This document shows, in pieces, positions 17,710-26,501 of a stretch of DNA of 64,000 bases (its first letter is position 1; every line of letters begins with the position of its first letter). Under the pieces are notes generated by a model that had not been told where the DNA came from, did no database searches, and saw only the letters and a list, made by a program, of their open reading frames with translations. The DNA is taken from NCBI GenBank assembly GCA_963814055.1, contig CAWFBJ010000031.1, positions 124,001-188,000 on the forward strand, in the 5' to 3' direction. This stretch comes from AWTP1-13 sp963814055. GTDB taxonomy: Bacteria; Pseudomonadota; Alphaproteobacteria; Rhizobiales; Hyphomicrobiaceae. Made by a program: the position numbers and the translations under genes.

Positions 17710-19082
17710 CCTACATTCCCAATTCCATCGAGGCGCGCGACATCGCCAGCCTGGTGCACATGCAGACCAACCTGCGCAAGCACCAGACCGAAGGTCCGTT
17801 GGTCATCACGCGCGGCGAAGGCTGCCGCGTGTTCGACAATACCGGGCGCGACTACATCGAGGCGGTGGCGGGGCTGTGGTGCGCATCGCTCGGCTTCGGC
17901 TCCGAGCGGCTCGCCAAGGTCGCCTACGAGCAGATGCGCGAGCTCGGCTACTATCACCTCTATCGGCACCGCTCGAACGAGCCCGTGGTCCAGCTCGCCG
18001 AAAAACTGCTCGAGATCGCGCCCGTACCCATGGCGCGCGTGATCTTCCAGTGCTCGGGCTCCGAAGCCAACGATACTGCCGTCAAGCTTTCCTGGTACTA
18101 CTGGCACGCGCTGGGACAGCCGCAACGAACCAAGATCATCGCGCGGCAGATGGGCTACCACGGCAACACCTGCGCAGCGGTCAGCCTCTCCGGCAAACCC
18201 GACATGCACGCGGGTTTCGGCCTGCCGTTCCCCAACTTCAAGCACACCGAGTTCCCGCACTACTACCGTCGCCACGAGGCGGGTGAGACCGAGGAAGAGT
18301 TCTCCACCCGCATGGCGGAAGCGCTCGATGCGCTGATCCAGGCCGAAGGGCCGGACACCATCGCCGCGTTCTTTGCCGAACCGGTGATGGGGGCGGGCGG
18401 CGCGATCATGCCGCCGAAAGGCTATTTCGCAAAAATTCAGGCCGTCCTCAAGAAATACGACATCCTGTTCGTCGCAGATGAAGTGATCTGCGGCTTCGCC
18501 CGCACCGGCGAGATGTGGGGCAGCCAGACATTCGACATCAAGCCCGACATGATCAGCTCGGCCAAGGCGCTCTCCGCCGCCATGCAGCCGATCTCAGCCG
18601 TGCTCTTGAATGAGCGGGTGCACGAGGCGATGCTCAGCCAATCGGACAAGTTCGGCAACTTCGCGCACGGCTATACCTACTCGGGCCATCCCGTGGCGGC
18701 CGCCGTCGCACTGGAGGTGCAGAAGATCTACGCTGAAATGGACATCGTTGCCCGCGCCAAACGGCTGGGACCTGTGCTGCAGTCCGCGCTCGGCAAGTTC
18801 AGGGACCACCCCATCGTCGGCGACGTCAACGGCACCGGGCTCATTCTCGGCATGGAGCTGATGCGCGATGGCAAGAAGCGCATTCCCTTCGATTCCGCTC
18901 TGAGCGTGGGCTCGCGTGTGGGTGCGGCAGCACAGAACCACGGCTTGGTCGTGCGTGTAGTCGGCGACCGCCTGGTGTTCGCACCGCCATTGATCATCGA
19001 AACAGGCGAAATCGAGGAGATCGCCGAACGGTTCGGCCGGGCCCTGGACGATGTTGCGGCAGAACTTGCACGAGACGCGTAG
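17706..19082 (+). CDS. class III aminotransferase (omega-amino acid:pyruvate type)
   Basis: A 458-residue PLP enzyme. The ATG overlaps the hyuB stop (ATGA), which fixes the start. The N-terminal pattern LVHMQTNLRKHQTEGPLVIT, then YIEAVAGLWCASLGFGSERL, is typical of putrescine/taurine/omega-amino-acid:pyruvate aminotransferases. FQCSGSEANDTAVKLSWYYW binds the cofactor phosphate, LFVADEVICGFARTGEMWG has the PLP Asp, and MISSAKALSAAMQPISAVLL has the catalytic Lys. It is the fourth gene of the aminotransferase-hyuA-hyuB operon and differs clearly from the first aminotransferase, so the two probably act on different intermediates or donors. Confidence 0.92.
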   Translation: MTYIPNSIEARDIASLVHMQTNLRKHQTEGPLVITRGEGCRVFDNTGRDYIEAVAGLWCASLGFGSERLAKVAYEQMRELGYYHLYRHRSNEPVVQLAEKLLEIAPVPMARVIFQCSGSEANDTAVKLSWYYWHALGQPQRTKIIARQMGYHGNTCAAVSLSGKPDMHAGFGLPFPNFKHTEFPHYYRRHEAGETEEEFSTRMAEALDALIQAEGPDTIAAFFAEPVMGAGGAIMPPKGYFAKIQAVLKKYDILFVADEVICGFARTGEMWGSQTFDIKPDMISSAKALSAAMQPISAVLLNERVHEAMLSQSDKFGNFAHGYTYSGHPVAAAVALEVQKIYAEMDIVARAKRLGPVLQSALGKFRDHPIVGDVNGTGLILGMELMRDGKKRIPFDSALSVGSRVGAAAQNHGLVVRVVGDRLVFAPPLIIETGEIEEIAERFGRALDDVAAELARDA

Positions 19083-19105
19083 CAGCCACCTTCGCTGACC
19101 AATAG

Positions 19106-19846
19106 TCATTTGCAGCGCGAAAACGGCCCGCGGTCCAAATGGAAATGATCGTGGTGGGCAGCGTTGTAATCCGGGCCAATGGCCAGCCGGAAATAGGGGC
19201 ATGCGGCGCGATGTATCGCGCGCAGGAAGCGACCTTCCGGGGACTCTTCTCCCCAATGCCTGCGAATGCTGATCGACCGTCCGTCGGCCAGAGTGAAGCC
19301 GCTGATATCGGCAGCGTTGGCGGTGGCGTGCTGACTGCGCACATTCCGCAAAAGCAGATTGCCTGCAATGTTGCGGCAGGAATAGCTCCCGTAGCTCTGG
19401 AGGGTCTTAACCTGCTGACCGAGGATTTCCTTGGCCAGCGGCTGCACCTCGTCTTGGAGCCACAAGGCCAGGGCCACGGCTGTTTCGCAGGTGAGCTTGT
19501 CGAACCCGGCGCGCACGCGGGCCGCGGAGACGAGACGGACGCTGTTGTGCCAGCCGCAGCCGTTCTTTATGGGACTGTCGGGAATGGGCTGTGCCTCGAT
19601 ATAGGGTGCCTTGAGCGTGCGCGCGCAGACCTCGGGATAGTTCCTGATGCTAGCCAAGCGCCAATCGACCGCCCAGGGGCGTGGCCGTGCGAGGTCGATG
19701 AGCGGCAGCGGATTCAAGGCAGGCGTCACCAAGCCCTGCCGGAACAACATCGCCGTACCCGACGCGACCAGGACGAACAGCAACACGCGTGGCCAGCGTG
19801 CGTGCTTTCGCGGCAACTCGATTCTGCTCCCAGCCATATCGCGCAT
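19106..19846 (-). CDS. extensin-like family protein
   Basis: A 246-residue protein with an N-terminal membrane anchor at about residues 20-40 (VLLFVLVASGTAMLF) and a periplasmic domain of the extensin-like C-terminal family (PF06904). Signature parts are the two cysteine pairs in PIKNGCGWHNSV and FDKLTCETAVALALW, the segment YGSYSCRNIAGN, and the His-rich end YNAAHHDHFHLDRGP, which resembles the zinc site of D,D-peptidase/MepA-like folds. A cell-wall role is inferred from that resemblance. It is convergent with the aminotransferase operon. Length and organisation are normal for alphaproteobacterial members. Confidence 0.85.
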   Translation of the reverse strand: MRDMAGSRIELPRKHARWPRVLLFVLVASGTAMLFRQGLVTPALNPLPLIDLARPRPWAVDWRLASIRNYPEVCARTLKAPYIEAQPIPDSPIKNGCGWHNSVRLVSAARVRAGFDKLTCETAVALALWLQDEVQPLAKEILGQQVKTLQSYGSYSCRNIAGNLLLRNVRSQHATANAADISGFTLADGRSISIRRHWGEESPEGRFLRAIHRAACPYFRLAIGPDYNAAHHDHFHLDRGPFSRCK

Positions 19847-20352
19847 CTATAGAGTCGGCGGTGGGTTGGGCCAAGTGCGAAGGGGCTGTTCCAAAAGAAT
19901 ACAGGCGAGGTTCGTTTGAGAACCCCGCCCGTCCGTGTCTACCCCTCCCCGCTTCCCTCGGAGGGACGTGCTCCGCTGACCAAGAGATGGAAGTGAGCCA
20001 ATATTCAGTCTCACATCATAAATTGAACCGCCGAGTGCGAAGGCGGCAAGGACGCCCAACTCCACGTCCTCGCCACGCACCCGGACTCCAATGCCGACTG
20101 CAATAACTGTCTTGCTTTGAAACGCTACGCCAGTAGTAAGCTCATTTTTTTGCAACGCTCGTGCCAGGGGCTGGCGAGCGCGGAGATGGGGGGCAATCAA
20201 GACCCTGGGCGAGTGTACTTCCGGTGGTACAATCCCGGGCCTGAAGGCGTTAGCGCACCTCTGGCTGACGCAGGCCTGTCATCCCATATAGTGGGTGCCA
20301 ACCCGGCCTCCGGGTAGGCGCGTAACGACACAACTGTTCAGGGACCGCATCA
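19847..20352. other. 506-bp intergenic region upstream of htpX
   Basis: No convincing gene is seen. Short ORFs here (for example 19789-20106 plus, 19847-20200 minus) have poor composition and overlap each other. There is a T-run at about 20146-20151 followed by an imperfect hairpin (CGCTCG ... CGAGCG), and an AT-rich patch around 20010-20030. The region must hold the htpX promoter and that of the divergent extensin-like gene. A small RNA cannot be excluded. Confidence 0.4.
20283..20290 (+). promoter_or_regulatory. possible heat-shock-type -10 element for htpX
   Basis: CCCATATA resembles the alphaproteobacterial RpoH -10 box (CCCATNT) and lies about 60 bp upstream of the htpX ATG. No good CTTGAA-like -35 is seen at the expected distance, so support is weak. 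A hairpin ACCCGG-CCT-CCGGGT follows at 20301-20315 in the putative leader. Confidence 0.25.
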
Positions 20353-21318
20353 ATGCCGATGAACTATGCCAAGACCGGGCTTTTGCTCGCCGTACTGACG
20401 GGCATTCTCGTGGCCATGGGCGGACTGGTAGGAGGTGCCACCGGCATGGTCATCGCGTTTGCCGTCGCGCTGGCGATGAACTTGTTCAGCCTGTGGCAGT
20501 CCGACAAGCTCGTGCTGCGCATGTACGGCGCGGAGGAAGTGACGGAACAGTCGGGCGGCCAATACTACGCCATCGTCCGCGACCTCGCCTCGCGCGCCAG
20601 TCTGCCGATGCCGCGTGTCTACATCATGAACAATCCGCAGCCCAATGCTTTCGCTACCGGCCGCAGTCCGCAGAACGCCGCTGTGTGCGCATCCACGGGG
20701 CTGCTCGAAATGCTGTCGCCGGAAGAGGTGGCGGGCGTCATGGCGCACGAGCTTGCGCACGTGAAGAACTATGACACCTTGACCATGGCCGTTGCTGCTA
20801 CCATTGGCGGCGCCATATCGATGCTGGCGCAATATCTGCAATTCGGCGCGCTGTTCGGTGGCAATCGCGAAAACAATAGCGGCATCGGATGGATCGGAGC
20901 ACTAGTCGCCATGATCGTTGCGCCGATGGCTGCGATGATGGTGCAAATGGCGGTCAGCCGGTCGCGCGAATATCAGGCAGACCGGCTCGGCGGCATGATC
21001 TGCGGCAATCCGATGTGGCTCGCCTCCGCGCTACGCAAGATCGAGCAGTACGCACGCGGCATCCGCAACGAGCCTGCCGAGGCGGCTCCGGCCACCGCGC
21101 ACCTGTTCATCATCAATCCGCTGACCGGTGAAGGCATGGATAATCTGTTCTCGACCCACCCCAATACGCAGAATCGCATCACTGCGCTGGAGAGGCTGGC
21201 AGCGGAGCTGGGGCCCGGAGCTTCACGGGTGCCGCAGCGATCAAGCTCCTATCGTTCCGCATCGCCGGGACCGTGGGGTGGTGCAGCGTCTGATAGGCCG
21301 CGCGGCCCGTGGGGATAA
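20353..21318 (+). CDS. htpX: zinc metalloprotease HtpX
   Basis: A 321-residue membrane-bound M48B protease. Two N-terminal transmembrane helices (about 8-50) are followed by YYAIVRDLASRASLPMPRVY, the helix with the zinc motif HELAH at 132-136, further hydrophobic segments around 148-160 and 175-200, and SRSREYQADRLGGMICGNP, whose Glu supplies the third zinc ligand. The end has LFSTHPNTQNRI. HtpX degrades misfolded inner-membrane proteins in envelope stress. The C-terminal tail after LERLAAELG is a Ser/Pro/Gly-rich extension. The stop overlaps the rsmB GTG start, implying translational coupling. Confidence 0.96.
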   Translation: MPMNYAKTGLLLAVLTGILVAMGGLVGGATGMVIAFAVALAMNLFSLWQSDKLVLRMYGAEEVTEQSGGQYYAIVRDLASRASLPMPRVYIMNNPQPNAFATGRSPQNAAVCASTGLLEMLSPEEVAGVMAHELAHVKNYDTLTMAVAATIGGAISMLAQYLQFGALFGGNRENNSGIGWIGALVAMIVAPMAAMMVQMAVSRSREYQADRLGGMICGNPMWLASALRKIEQYARGIRNEPAEAAPATAHLFIINPLTGEGMDNLFSTHPNTQNRITALERLAAELGPGASRVPQRSSSYRSASPGPWGGAASDRPRGPWG

Positions 21319-22697
21319 CGCGCAGCCATCCGGCGCCAGACGGCGCGGCTCAGCCGAAGCGTGACAGCAGGAGCGCGCTGCCGGGATCGGCGGCCAGGGA
21401 CCTCGCGCATCGACTGGTCGCGGGTGTGCTGGTTGATCAGCGGCCCTTTGAGCAGGTGCTCGCGGATTTGGCCGACCGCCCCAAGGCCGCAGCGCTCGCG
21501 CCGCGCGATCGGGCTTTCGCCAGAGCTCTTGCTACCACGGTGCTGCGCCGGCAGGGTGAACTGGAGCATGTGCTGCATGCATTCCTTGAACGGCCTCTGC
21601 CGAAGGAAGCTGGACAAGTGCGGGCGATTCTGCTCACCGGTGCTGCGCAGCTTATCTGTCTCGGCACGCCGCCGCACGCAGCTGTCGACATGGCGGTGGA
21701 GGCCACGCGCCGGGTGCGCGGCGGAGCGCGCTTCGCCAATCTGACCAACGCCATCCTGCGCCGTGTCGCCAAGGACGGTGCGGCGCTGCTGCAGGGCAAG
21801 GATCGCGCCGCTCTCAATGTTCCAGGCTGGCTGCGGCAGCGCTGGCACCTGACCTACGGCGAGGACCTGTCGCGGCGAATTGCCGAAGCAAGCCTCAAGG
21901 AAGCCGCGCTCGATATTTCCCTGAAGCCTGACGCAGACACTGGCTACTGGGCTGCGCGGTTGCGGGGCCGCGTTCTGCCTACAGGCTCGATCCGGCTGGC
22001 CGCGCAGGGTCGCATCGAGGACATGCCGGACTATGCCGGCGGCGCATGGTGGGTGCAGGACGCCGCGGCCGCGCTGGTTGCACGGGTGGCGGGCGAAGTG
22101 GCGGGGCGAACGGTCGCCGATCTCTGCGCCGCACCCGGCGGGAAGACGGCGGGCCTGGCTGCAGCCGGTGCCATGGTGACCGCAGTCGACGTGTCGCCGA
22201 AGCGGCTCGACCGCCTGCGCGCGAATCTGCAGCGGCTCGGCCTTTCAGCAGTGGTGGTTGCCGCCGATGCGGCAAGCTGGGCGCCGGAATGCACCTTCGA
22301 CGCGGTGATCCTCGATGCGCCCTGCACGGCCACGGGCACCATCCGCCGGCATCCCGATATTATGCGCCTCAAGCGGCCGGAAGACGTGGACCGGATGGCC
22401 GATCTGCAGCGTGCCCTACTGGCAAACGCGTCCCGCATGATCCGGCCGGATGGCATCCTGGTTTACAGCACGTGTTCGCTGGAACCGGAGGAAGGCGAAC
22501 GCCAGATCGCGGCTTTTCTCGGCAGCAGGCCGGATTTCAGGCGTGTGCCGATCGCGGCCGGTGAGTTTGGCGCCGACCCGGCCTGGGTCACAGCGGTTGG
22601 TGATTTGAGAACGCTGCCCTGCCATTTGGAGTTGGAATCGCCGGAGCTGTCGGGCATCGACGGGTTCTATGTGGCGCGGCTGCAGCGACTCACGTGA
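21309..22697 (+). CDS. rsmB: RsmB/NOP family 16S rRNA m5C methyltransferase
   Basis: A 462-residue protein that starts at a GTG inside the end of htpX. The N-terminal NusB-like RNA-binding domain (about 25-165) has RDRAFARALATTVLRRQGEL and TNAILRRVAKDG. The Rossmann methyltransferase domain has VADLCAAPGGKTAGLAAAG for S-adenosylmethionine, DAPCTATGTIRRHPDI (motif IV) and YSTCSLEPEEGERQ (motif VI), with the two catalytic cysteines of RNA m5C methyltransferases. It methylates cytosine 967 (E. coli numbering) of 16S rRNA. The htpX-rsmB-heparinase-purH arrangement is common in Hyphomicrobiales and places this stretch in the core genome. Confidence 0.93.
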   Translation: MGITRSHPAPDGAAQPKRDSRSALPGSAARDLAHRLVAGVLVDQRPFEQVLADLADRPKAAALAPRDRAFARALATTVLRRQGELEHVLHAFLERPLPKEAGQVRAILLTGAAQLICLGTPPHAAVDMAVEATRRVRGGARFANLTNAILRRVAKDGAALLQGKDRAALNVPGWLRQRWHLTYGEDLSRRIAEASLKEAALDISLKPDADTGYWAARLRGRVLPTGSIRLAAQGRIEDMPDYAGGAWWVQDAAAALVARVAGEVAGRTVADLCAAPGGKTAGLAAAGAMVTAVDVSPKRLDRLRANLQRLGLSAVVVAADAASWAPECTFDAVILDAPCTATGTIRRHPDIMRLKRPEDVDRMADLQRALLANASRMIRPDGILVYSTCSLEPEEGERQIAAFLGSRPDFRRVPIAAGEFGADPAWVTAVGDLRTLPCHLELESPELSGIDGFYVARLQRLT

Positions 22698-22775
22698 ACG
22701 GCTTGTCCACAGGCCACACACAATCTTTAGCGTGACCCGTCTTGGCGCAGCCACAGCCGGCAGCTAAGCGGGTCT

Positions 22776-24650
22776 ATGGACATGCACCAGCAGCGCACCG
22801 GAGAGGCCGCCGCGAAAGAAGTGCGTCCGCCTCCGCCCGATCGGGCCGTCCGTTCCATGACTGCGGCGCGCGAAAGGATCGGCCTGGCGGCGCTGGCCAT
22901 CGAGCGCGCGCGGCGTGGCACGCTTGCGCGCATGCGACGTTCGCGGCTGCTGCGCTGGCGGCATCGCGCGCCGGTGGCCGACGACCTGCTGCTGGCACCC
23001 CCCGATCTGCGGCCGCAGGATCCAAGTTTCGTCGATGAAATCGAATTTGACAGCTTTGGCCTCAGCGGCCTCACCGCGCAGTTGCGGGGCGCGTCGCCGT
23101 TTGCGGTGCCGCCGCCGAACCAGGCGTGGGCGCGAGAGCTGCATGGTTTCGGCTGGCTGCGCCATTTCGGCGCTGCGTGGAGCCTTGAGGGCGAGGCCGC
23201 CGCGCGGCAGCTGGTTGCGGAGTGGATTAGGGGCAAGCGCCGCCACGCGGATGATGCCTGGACGCCGGAGGTGGTGGGCCGGCGGATCATTTCGTGGCTG
23301 TCGCATGCGGCGATCATCCTCGACGGGGCAGAGCGGCGGCCGTATGCCGCCATCATGTTGAGCCTGGAAGACCACGCCACGTATCTTTCAGCCTCCTGGC
23401 GCAACGCGCCTGACGGCTATCCGAGATTGCTGGCCCTGATCGGGCTGGCGCAGGCTGGCCTGTGCATCGCCGGACACGAACGCCGTCTCGACGTTGCGGA
23501 ACGACATCTCGCAGAAGAATTGGAACGCCAGATCCTCTCCGACGGCGGCCATTCGAGCCGCAACGCGTCGGTTCTGGTGGAGCTGCTGCTCGACCTGCTG
23601 CCGTTGAAGCAATGTTTCATCGCGCGCGGTCTCAAACCCGACAAGGCGCTGCTCGGAGCCATCGAGCGGATAACACCGATGCTGCATCGCCTCCGGCTCG
23701 GAGACGGGCAGCTCGCGCGCTTCAACGGCATGGGCGCGACGGAGCGGGATGCACTCGCCATCGTGCTGGCCTACGACAAGGGCGCGTCCGAACCCGACGC
23801 ACTGATTTCGCCTTCGGGTTATGTGCGCCTGCAGCGCGGCACGACGGTGGCCGTGGTCGATGCCGGCCCGCCGCCCACGCTCGAGCTGGCCGGCCATGCT
23901 TGTGCCGGCTGTCTCTCGTTCGAGATCAGCGCGGGAAACGAATTGCTGCTGGTCAACGGCGGCACACCGGCACCGGCGCATGAACGAAGCAATGCCGAGG
24001 CGCGCGGCACGGCGAGCCACAACACGCTCGAGCTCAATGGACAGTCCTCGGCCAGGCTGGTGCGCAACGAGGGCCTGCAACGCGGAGTCGGCGCGGCACC
24101 GATACAGCATCCGGATCGGGTGACCTGCGAGGTGCAGGAGATGGACGGAAGCATCGTGCTCAGCGCTTCGCACGATGGCTATGTGGACCGGTTCAACCTC
24201 GTTCACGCCCGCACACTCACGCTCGACGCGACCGGACAGCGGCTCGAGGGGAAGGACACGCTCAGCGGTGCCAGGAGCGACCTGCGCTTCGCCTATGACG
24301 TGCCGTTCGCGGTGCACTTCCATTTGCACCCCCGCTCAGGTGCGCGGCTGGGCCCCGACGGCAGCGTCGAGATCATCCTGCCGAGCGGCGAGCGCTGGTG
24401 CCTGTCGGCTTCAGGGGCGGCGCTCACGATCGAAGGGAGCACGCATTTCGCAGAGATGATCGGACCGCTGCAGGCCCAGCAGGTGGTGTTGCGGGCAGTG
24501 TGCTACGGCGCCGCAGAGGTGCGGTGGGTGCTGGAGCGGGTGGAAACCAGGCCGCAGTACGGCAGCGGCGATCTTGCCGCCCAGCTGGCCGAAGCCGCCG
24601 CTGCCGTAGCTGCCGAGTCCGCCACACCCGCATCCGACGATGCCGACTAG
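22776..24650 (+). CDS. heparinase II/III family protein
   Basis: A 624-residue protein. The N-terminal half is an alpha/alpha toroid-like helical region (HGFGWLRHFGAAWSLEGEAA, SWLSHAAIILDGAERRPYAA, ILSDGGHSSRNASVLVELLL). The C-terminal half is the beta-rich heparinase II/III-like domain (RGTASHNTLELNGQSSARLV, ASHDGYVDRFNLVHARTLTL, FHLHPRSGARLGPDG). No signal peptide is evident, although family lyases are usually exported, so a cytoplasmic location or a non-lyase role is possible. In Hyphomicrobiales this protein sits, as here, between rsmB and purH, and its substrate is not known. The last 25 residues are a low-complexity Ala-rich tail. Confidence 0.9.
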   Translation: MDMHQQRTGEAAAKEVRPPPPDRAVRSMTAARERIGLAALAIERARRGTLARMRRSRLLRWRHRAPVADDLLLAPPDLRPQDPSFVDEIEFDSFGLSGLTAQLRGASPFAVPPPNQAWARELHGFGWLRHFGAAWSLEGEAAARQLVAEWIRGKRRHADDAWTPEVVGRRIISWLSHAAIILDGAERRPYAAIMLSLEDHATYLSASWRNAPDGYPRLLALIGLAQAGLCIAGHERRLDVAERHLAEELERQILSDGGHSSRNASVLVELLLDLLPLKQCFIARGLKPDKALLGAIERITPMLHRLRLGDGQLARFNGMGATERDALAIVLAYDKGASEPDALISPSGYVRLQRGTTVAVVDAGPPPTLELAGHACAGCLSFEISAGNELLLVNGGTPAPAHERSNAEARGTASHNTLELNGQSSARLVRNEGLQRGVGAAPIQHPDRVTCEVQEMDGSIVLSASHDGYVDRFNLVHARTLTLDATGQRLEGKDTLSGARSDLRFAYDVPFAVHFHLHPRSGARLGPDGSVEIILPSGERWCLSASGAALTIEGSTHFAEMIGPLQAQQVVLRAVCYGAAEVRWVLERVETRPQYGSGDLAAQLAEAAAAVAAESATPASDDAD

Positions 24651-24827
24651 CCCAAGATTGTGAGTGGCTGCAGATGCGTTCGCGAAGGCTCCTGAACGGC
24701 AGTCCAAGTGCGTGGCATTCCGTCCTCCCTCCTTCAAGGGAGTGGCGCCCGTCTCGCCTATTTCTAGGCCGCTATCCATGCTAACCGGGCGCGTGAAGGC
24801 ACGGTTTCGGCAACGAAGGCTACTTCC

Positions 24828-26414
24828 ATGACTGATGCTGTGATCAAGCGGGCCCTGATCTCGGTCTCGGACAAGACCGGCCTGATCGAGTTTGCCAAGG
24901 CCCTGGCGGCGCGCGGCGTGGAGATATTGTCTACCGGTGGTACCGCCAAGGCATTGAAGGACGCCGGCCTCACCGTAAAGGACGTGGCCGAGCACACCGG
25001 TTTCCCCGAGATGATGGACGGCCGGTTGAAAACCCTGCACCCCAAGGTGCATGGCGGCCTCTTGGCCGTGCGCGATGATGCCGCTCATATGGCGGCTGCC
25101 AACGCTCATGGCATCGAACCCATCGATCTGCTGGTGGTCAACCTGTATCCGTTCGAGGCCACCGTGGCCAAAGGCGCACCGTTCGACGACTGCGTCGAAA
25201 ACATCGACATCGGCGGACCGGCGATGATCCGCGCGGCTGCCAAGAACCATGCCGGCGTGACCGTCGTCGTCGATGCCGAAGACTATGCCAGGGTGCTCGA
25301 TGCTATGCAGCAGCACGGCGGAGCCACCACGTTGGATCTGCGCAAATCCCTTGCCGCCAAGGCCTTCGCGCGCACCGCTGCCTACGATGCCGCCATCGGC
25401 GGCTGGTTCGCAGATACCCTGGGCGACGACACGCCAAGCTGGCGTTCGATTGGCGGACGGCTGGCGCAGGAGCTGCGCTACGGCGAGAACCCGCATCAGC
25501 GCGCCGCATTCTACAAAACCGGCGAGCGGCGCACCGGCGTAGCGACGGTCACACAGCACCAGGGCAAGGAGCTGTCCTACAACAATCTCAACGACACGGA
25601 CGCGGCCTTCGAGCTGGTGGCCGAATTCGATCCCAGCGTGGCGGCAGCAGTCGCCATCATCAAGCATGCCAATCCGTGTGGCGTGGCGCTCGGCGCGACG
25701 CTTGCGGAAGCCTATGTCAAGGCGTTGCGCTGCGACCCCGTGAGCGCGTTCGGCGGCATCATTGCGCTCAACGGCACGCTCGATGCCGCTACGGCGCGCG
25801 AGATCATCGGCATCTTCACCGAGGTGGTGATTGCGCCGGAAGCGACCGACGAAGCCAGGGCGATATTCGCGACCAAGAAGAACCTGCGGCTGCTCACCAC
25901 GGGCGGCCTGCCGGATGCGCGGTCACCCGGCGTGTCGTTCCGGTCGCTGGCGGGCGGTTTCCTGGTGCAGTCTCGCGACAATGCCGTGGTCGAGGCCATG
26001 GAGCTCAAGGTGGTGACGAAGCGGCAGCCGACGGTCCAGGAACTGGCCGACTTGAAGTTCGCCTTCAAGGTGGCGAAGCACGTCAAATCGAACGCCATCG
26101 TCTACGTGAAGGATGGCGCGACGGTGGGCATCGGCGCCGGCCAGATGAGCCGCGTAGACAGCGCGCGGATTGCAGCGTGGAAATCCCAGGAGGCGACGAA
26201 AGCAGCCGGCGTGGCTGAGCCGCTAGCGAAGGGCTCGGTGGTGGCCTCCGACGCGTTCTTTCCGTTCGCCGACGGCCTGCTGGCGGCGGCGGAGGCGGGT
26301 GCGACGGCCGTGATCCAGCCCGGCGGGTCGATGCGCGATGCCGAGGTGATCAAGGCGGCCGACGATGCCGGTCTCGCCATGGTATTCACCGGAGTGCGCC
26401 ACTTCCGGCATTGA
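24828..26414 (+). CDS. purH: bifunctional AICAR formyltransferase/IMP cyclohydrolase PurH
   Basis: A 528-residue enzyme for the last two steps of IMP synthesis. The N-terminal MGS-like cyclohydrolase domain (about 1-150) contains ALISVSDKTGLIEFAKALAA, ILSTGGTAKALKDAGL and MMDGRLKTLHPKVHGGLLA. The AICAR transformylase domain follows with LRYGENPHQRAAFYKTGERR, IIKHANPCGVALGATLAEAY, DPVSAFGGIIALNG, FKVAKHVKSNAIVYVKDGAT, and the C-terminal GDGLL/PGGSMRD-type segments. Length is exactly as expected. The 177 bp upstream show no purine riboswitch or other obvious control structure. Confidence 0.97.
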   Translation: MTDAVIKRALISVSDKTGLIEFAKALAARGVEILSTGGTAKALKDAGLTVKDVAEHTGFPEMMDGRLKTLHPKVHGGLLAVRDDAAHMAAANAHGIEPIDLLVVNLYPFEATVAKGAPFDDCVENIDIGGPAMIRAAAKNHAGVTVVVDAEDYARVLDAMQQHGGATTLDLRKSLAAKAFARTAAYDAAIGGWFADTLGDDTPSWRSIGGRLAQELRYGENPHQRAAFYKTGERRTGVATVTQHQGKELSYNNLNDTDAAFELVAEFDPSVAAAVAIIKHANPCGVALGATLAEAYVKALRCDPVSAFGGIIALNGTLDAATAREIIGIFTEVVIAPEATDEARAIFATKKNLRLLTTGGLPDARSPGVSFRSLAGGFLVQSRDNAVVEAMELKVVTKRQPTVQELADLKFAFKVAKHVKSNAIVYVKDGATVGIGAGQMSRVDSARIAAWKSQEATKAAGVAEPLAKGSVVASDAFFPFADGLLAAAEAGATAVIQPGGSMRDAEVIKAADDAGLAMVFTGVRHFRH

Positions 26415-26426
26415 TGGCACGCGACC

Positions 26427-26493
26427 CCGTGGTGAGCCTGTCGAACCACGGCTGTCACTGGCGGCCCCTCCTTCGACAGGCTCAGGACGAAGG
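26427..26493. repeat. REP-like paired palindrome (GAGCCTGTCGAA family)
   Basis: Two small hairpins lie side by side: CCGTGGT (26427-26433) with ACCACGG (26445-26451), and CCTTCG (26470-26475) with CGAAGG (26488-26493). In addition GAGCCTGTCGAA (26434-26445) and TTCGACAGGCTC (26472-26483) form a perfect 12-bp inverted repeat. This is the widespread palindromic intergenic sequence class found in many GC-rich proteobacteria. It provides the GAAGG that serves the next gene as ribosome binding site. Confidence 0.75.
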
Positions 26494-26501
26494 TGCAGCA
26501 C

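Noticed and set aside
20100..20200. Structured RNA gene upstream of htpX
   Set aside because: Only one imperfect hairpin and a T-run that precedes it; no known RNA family pattern.
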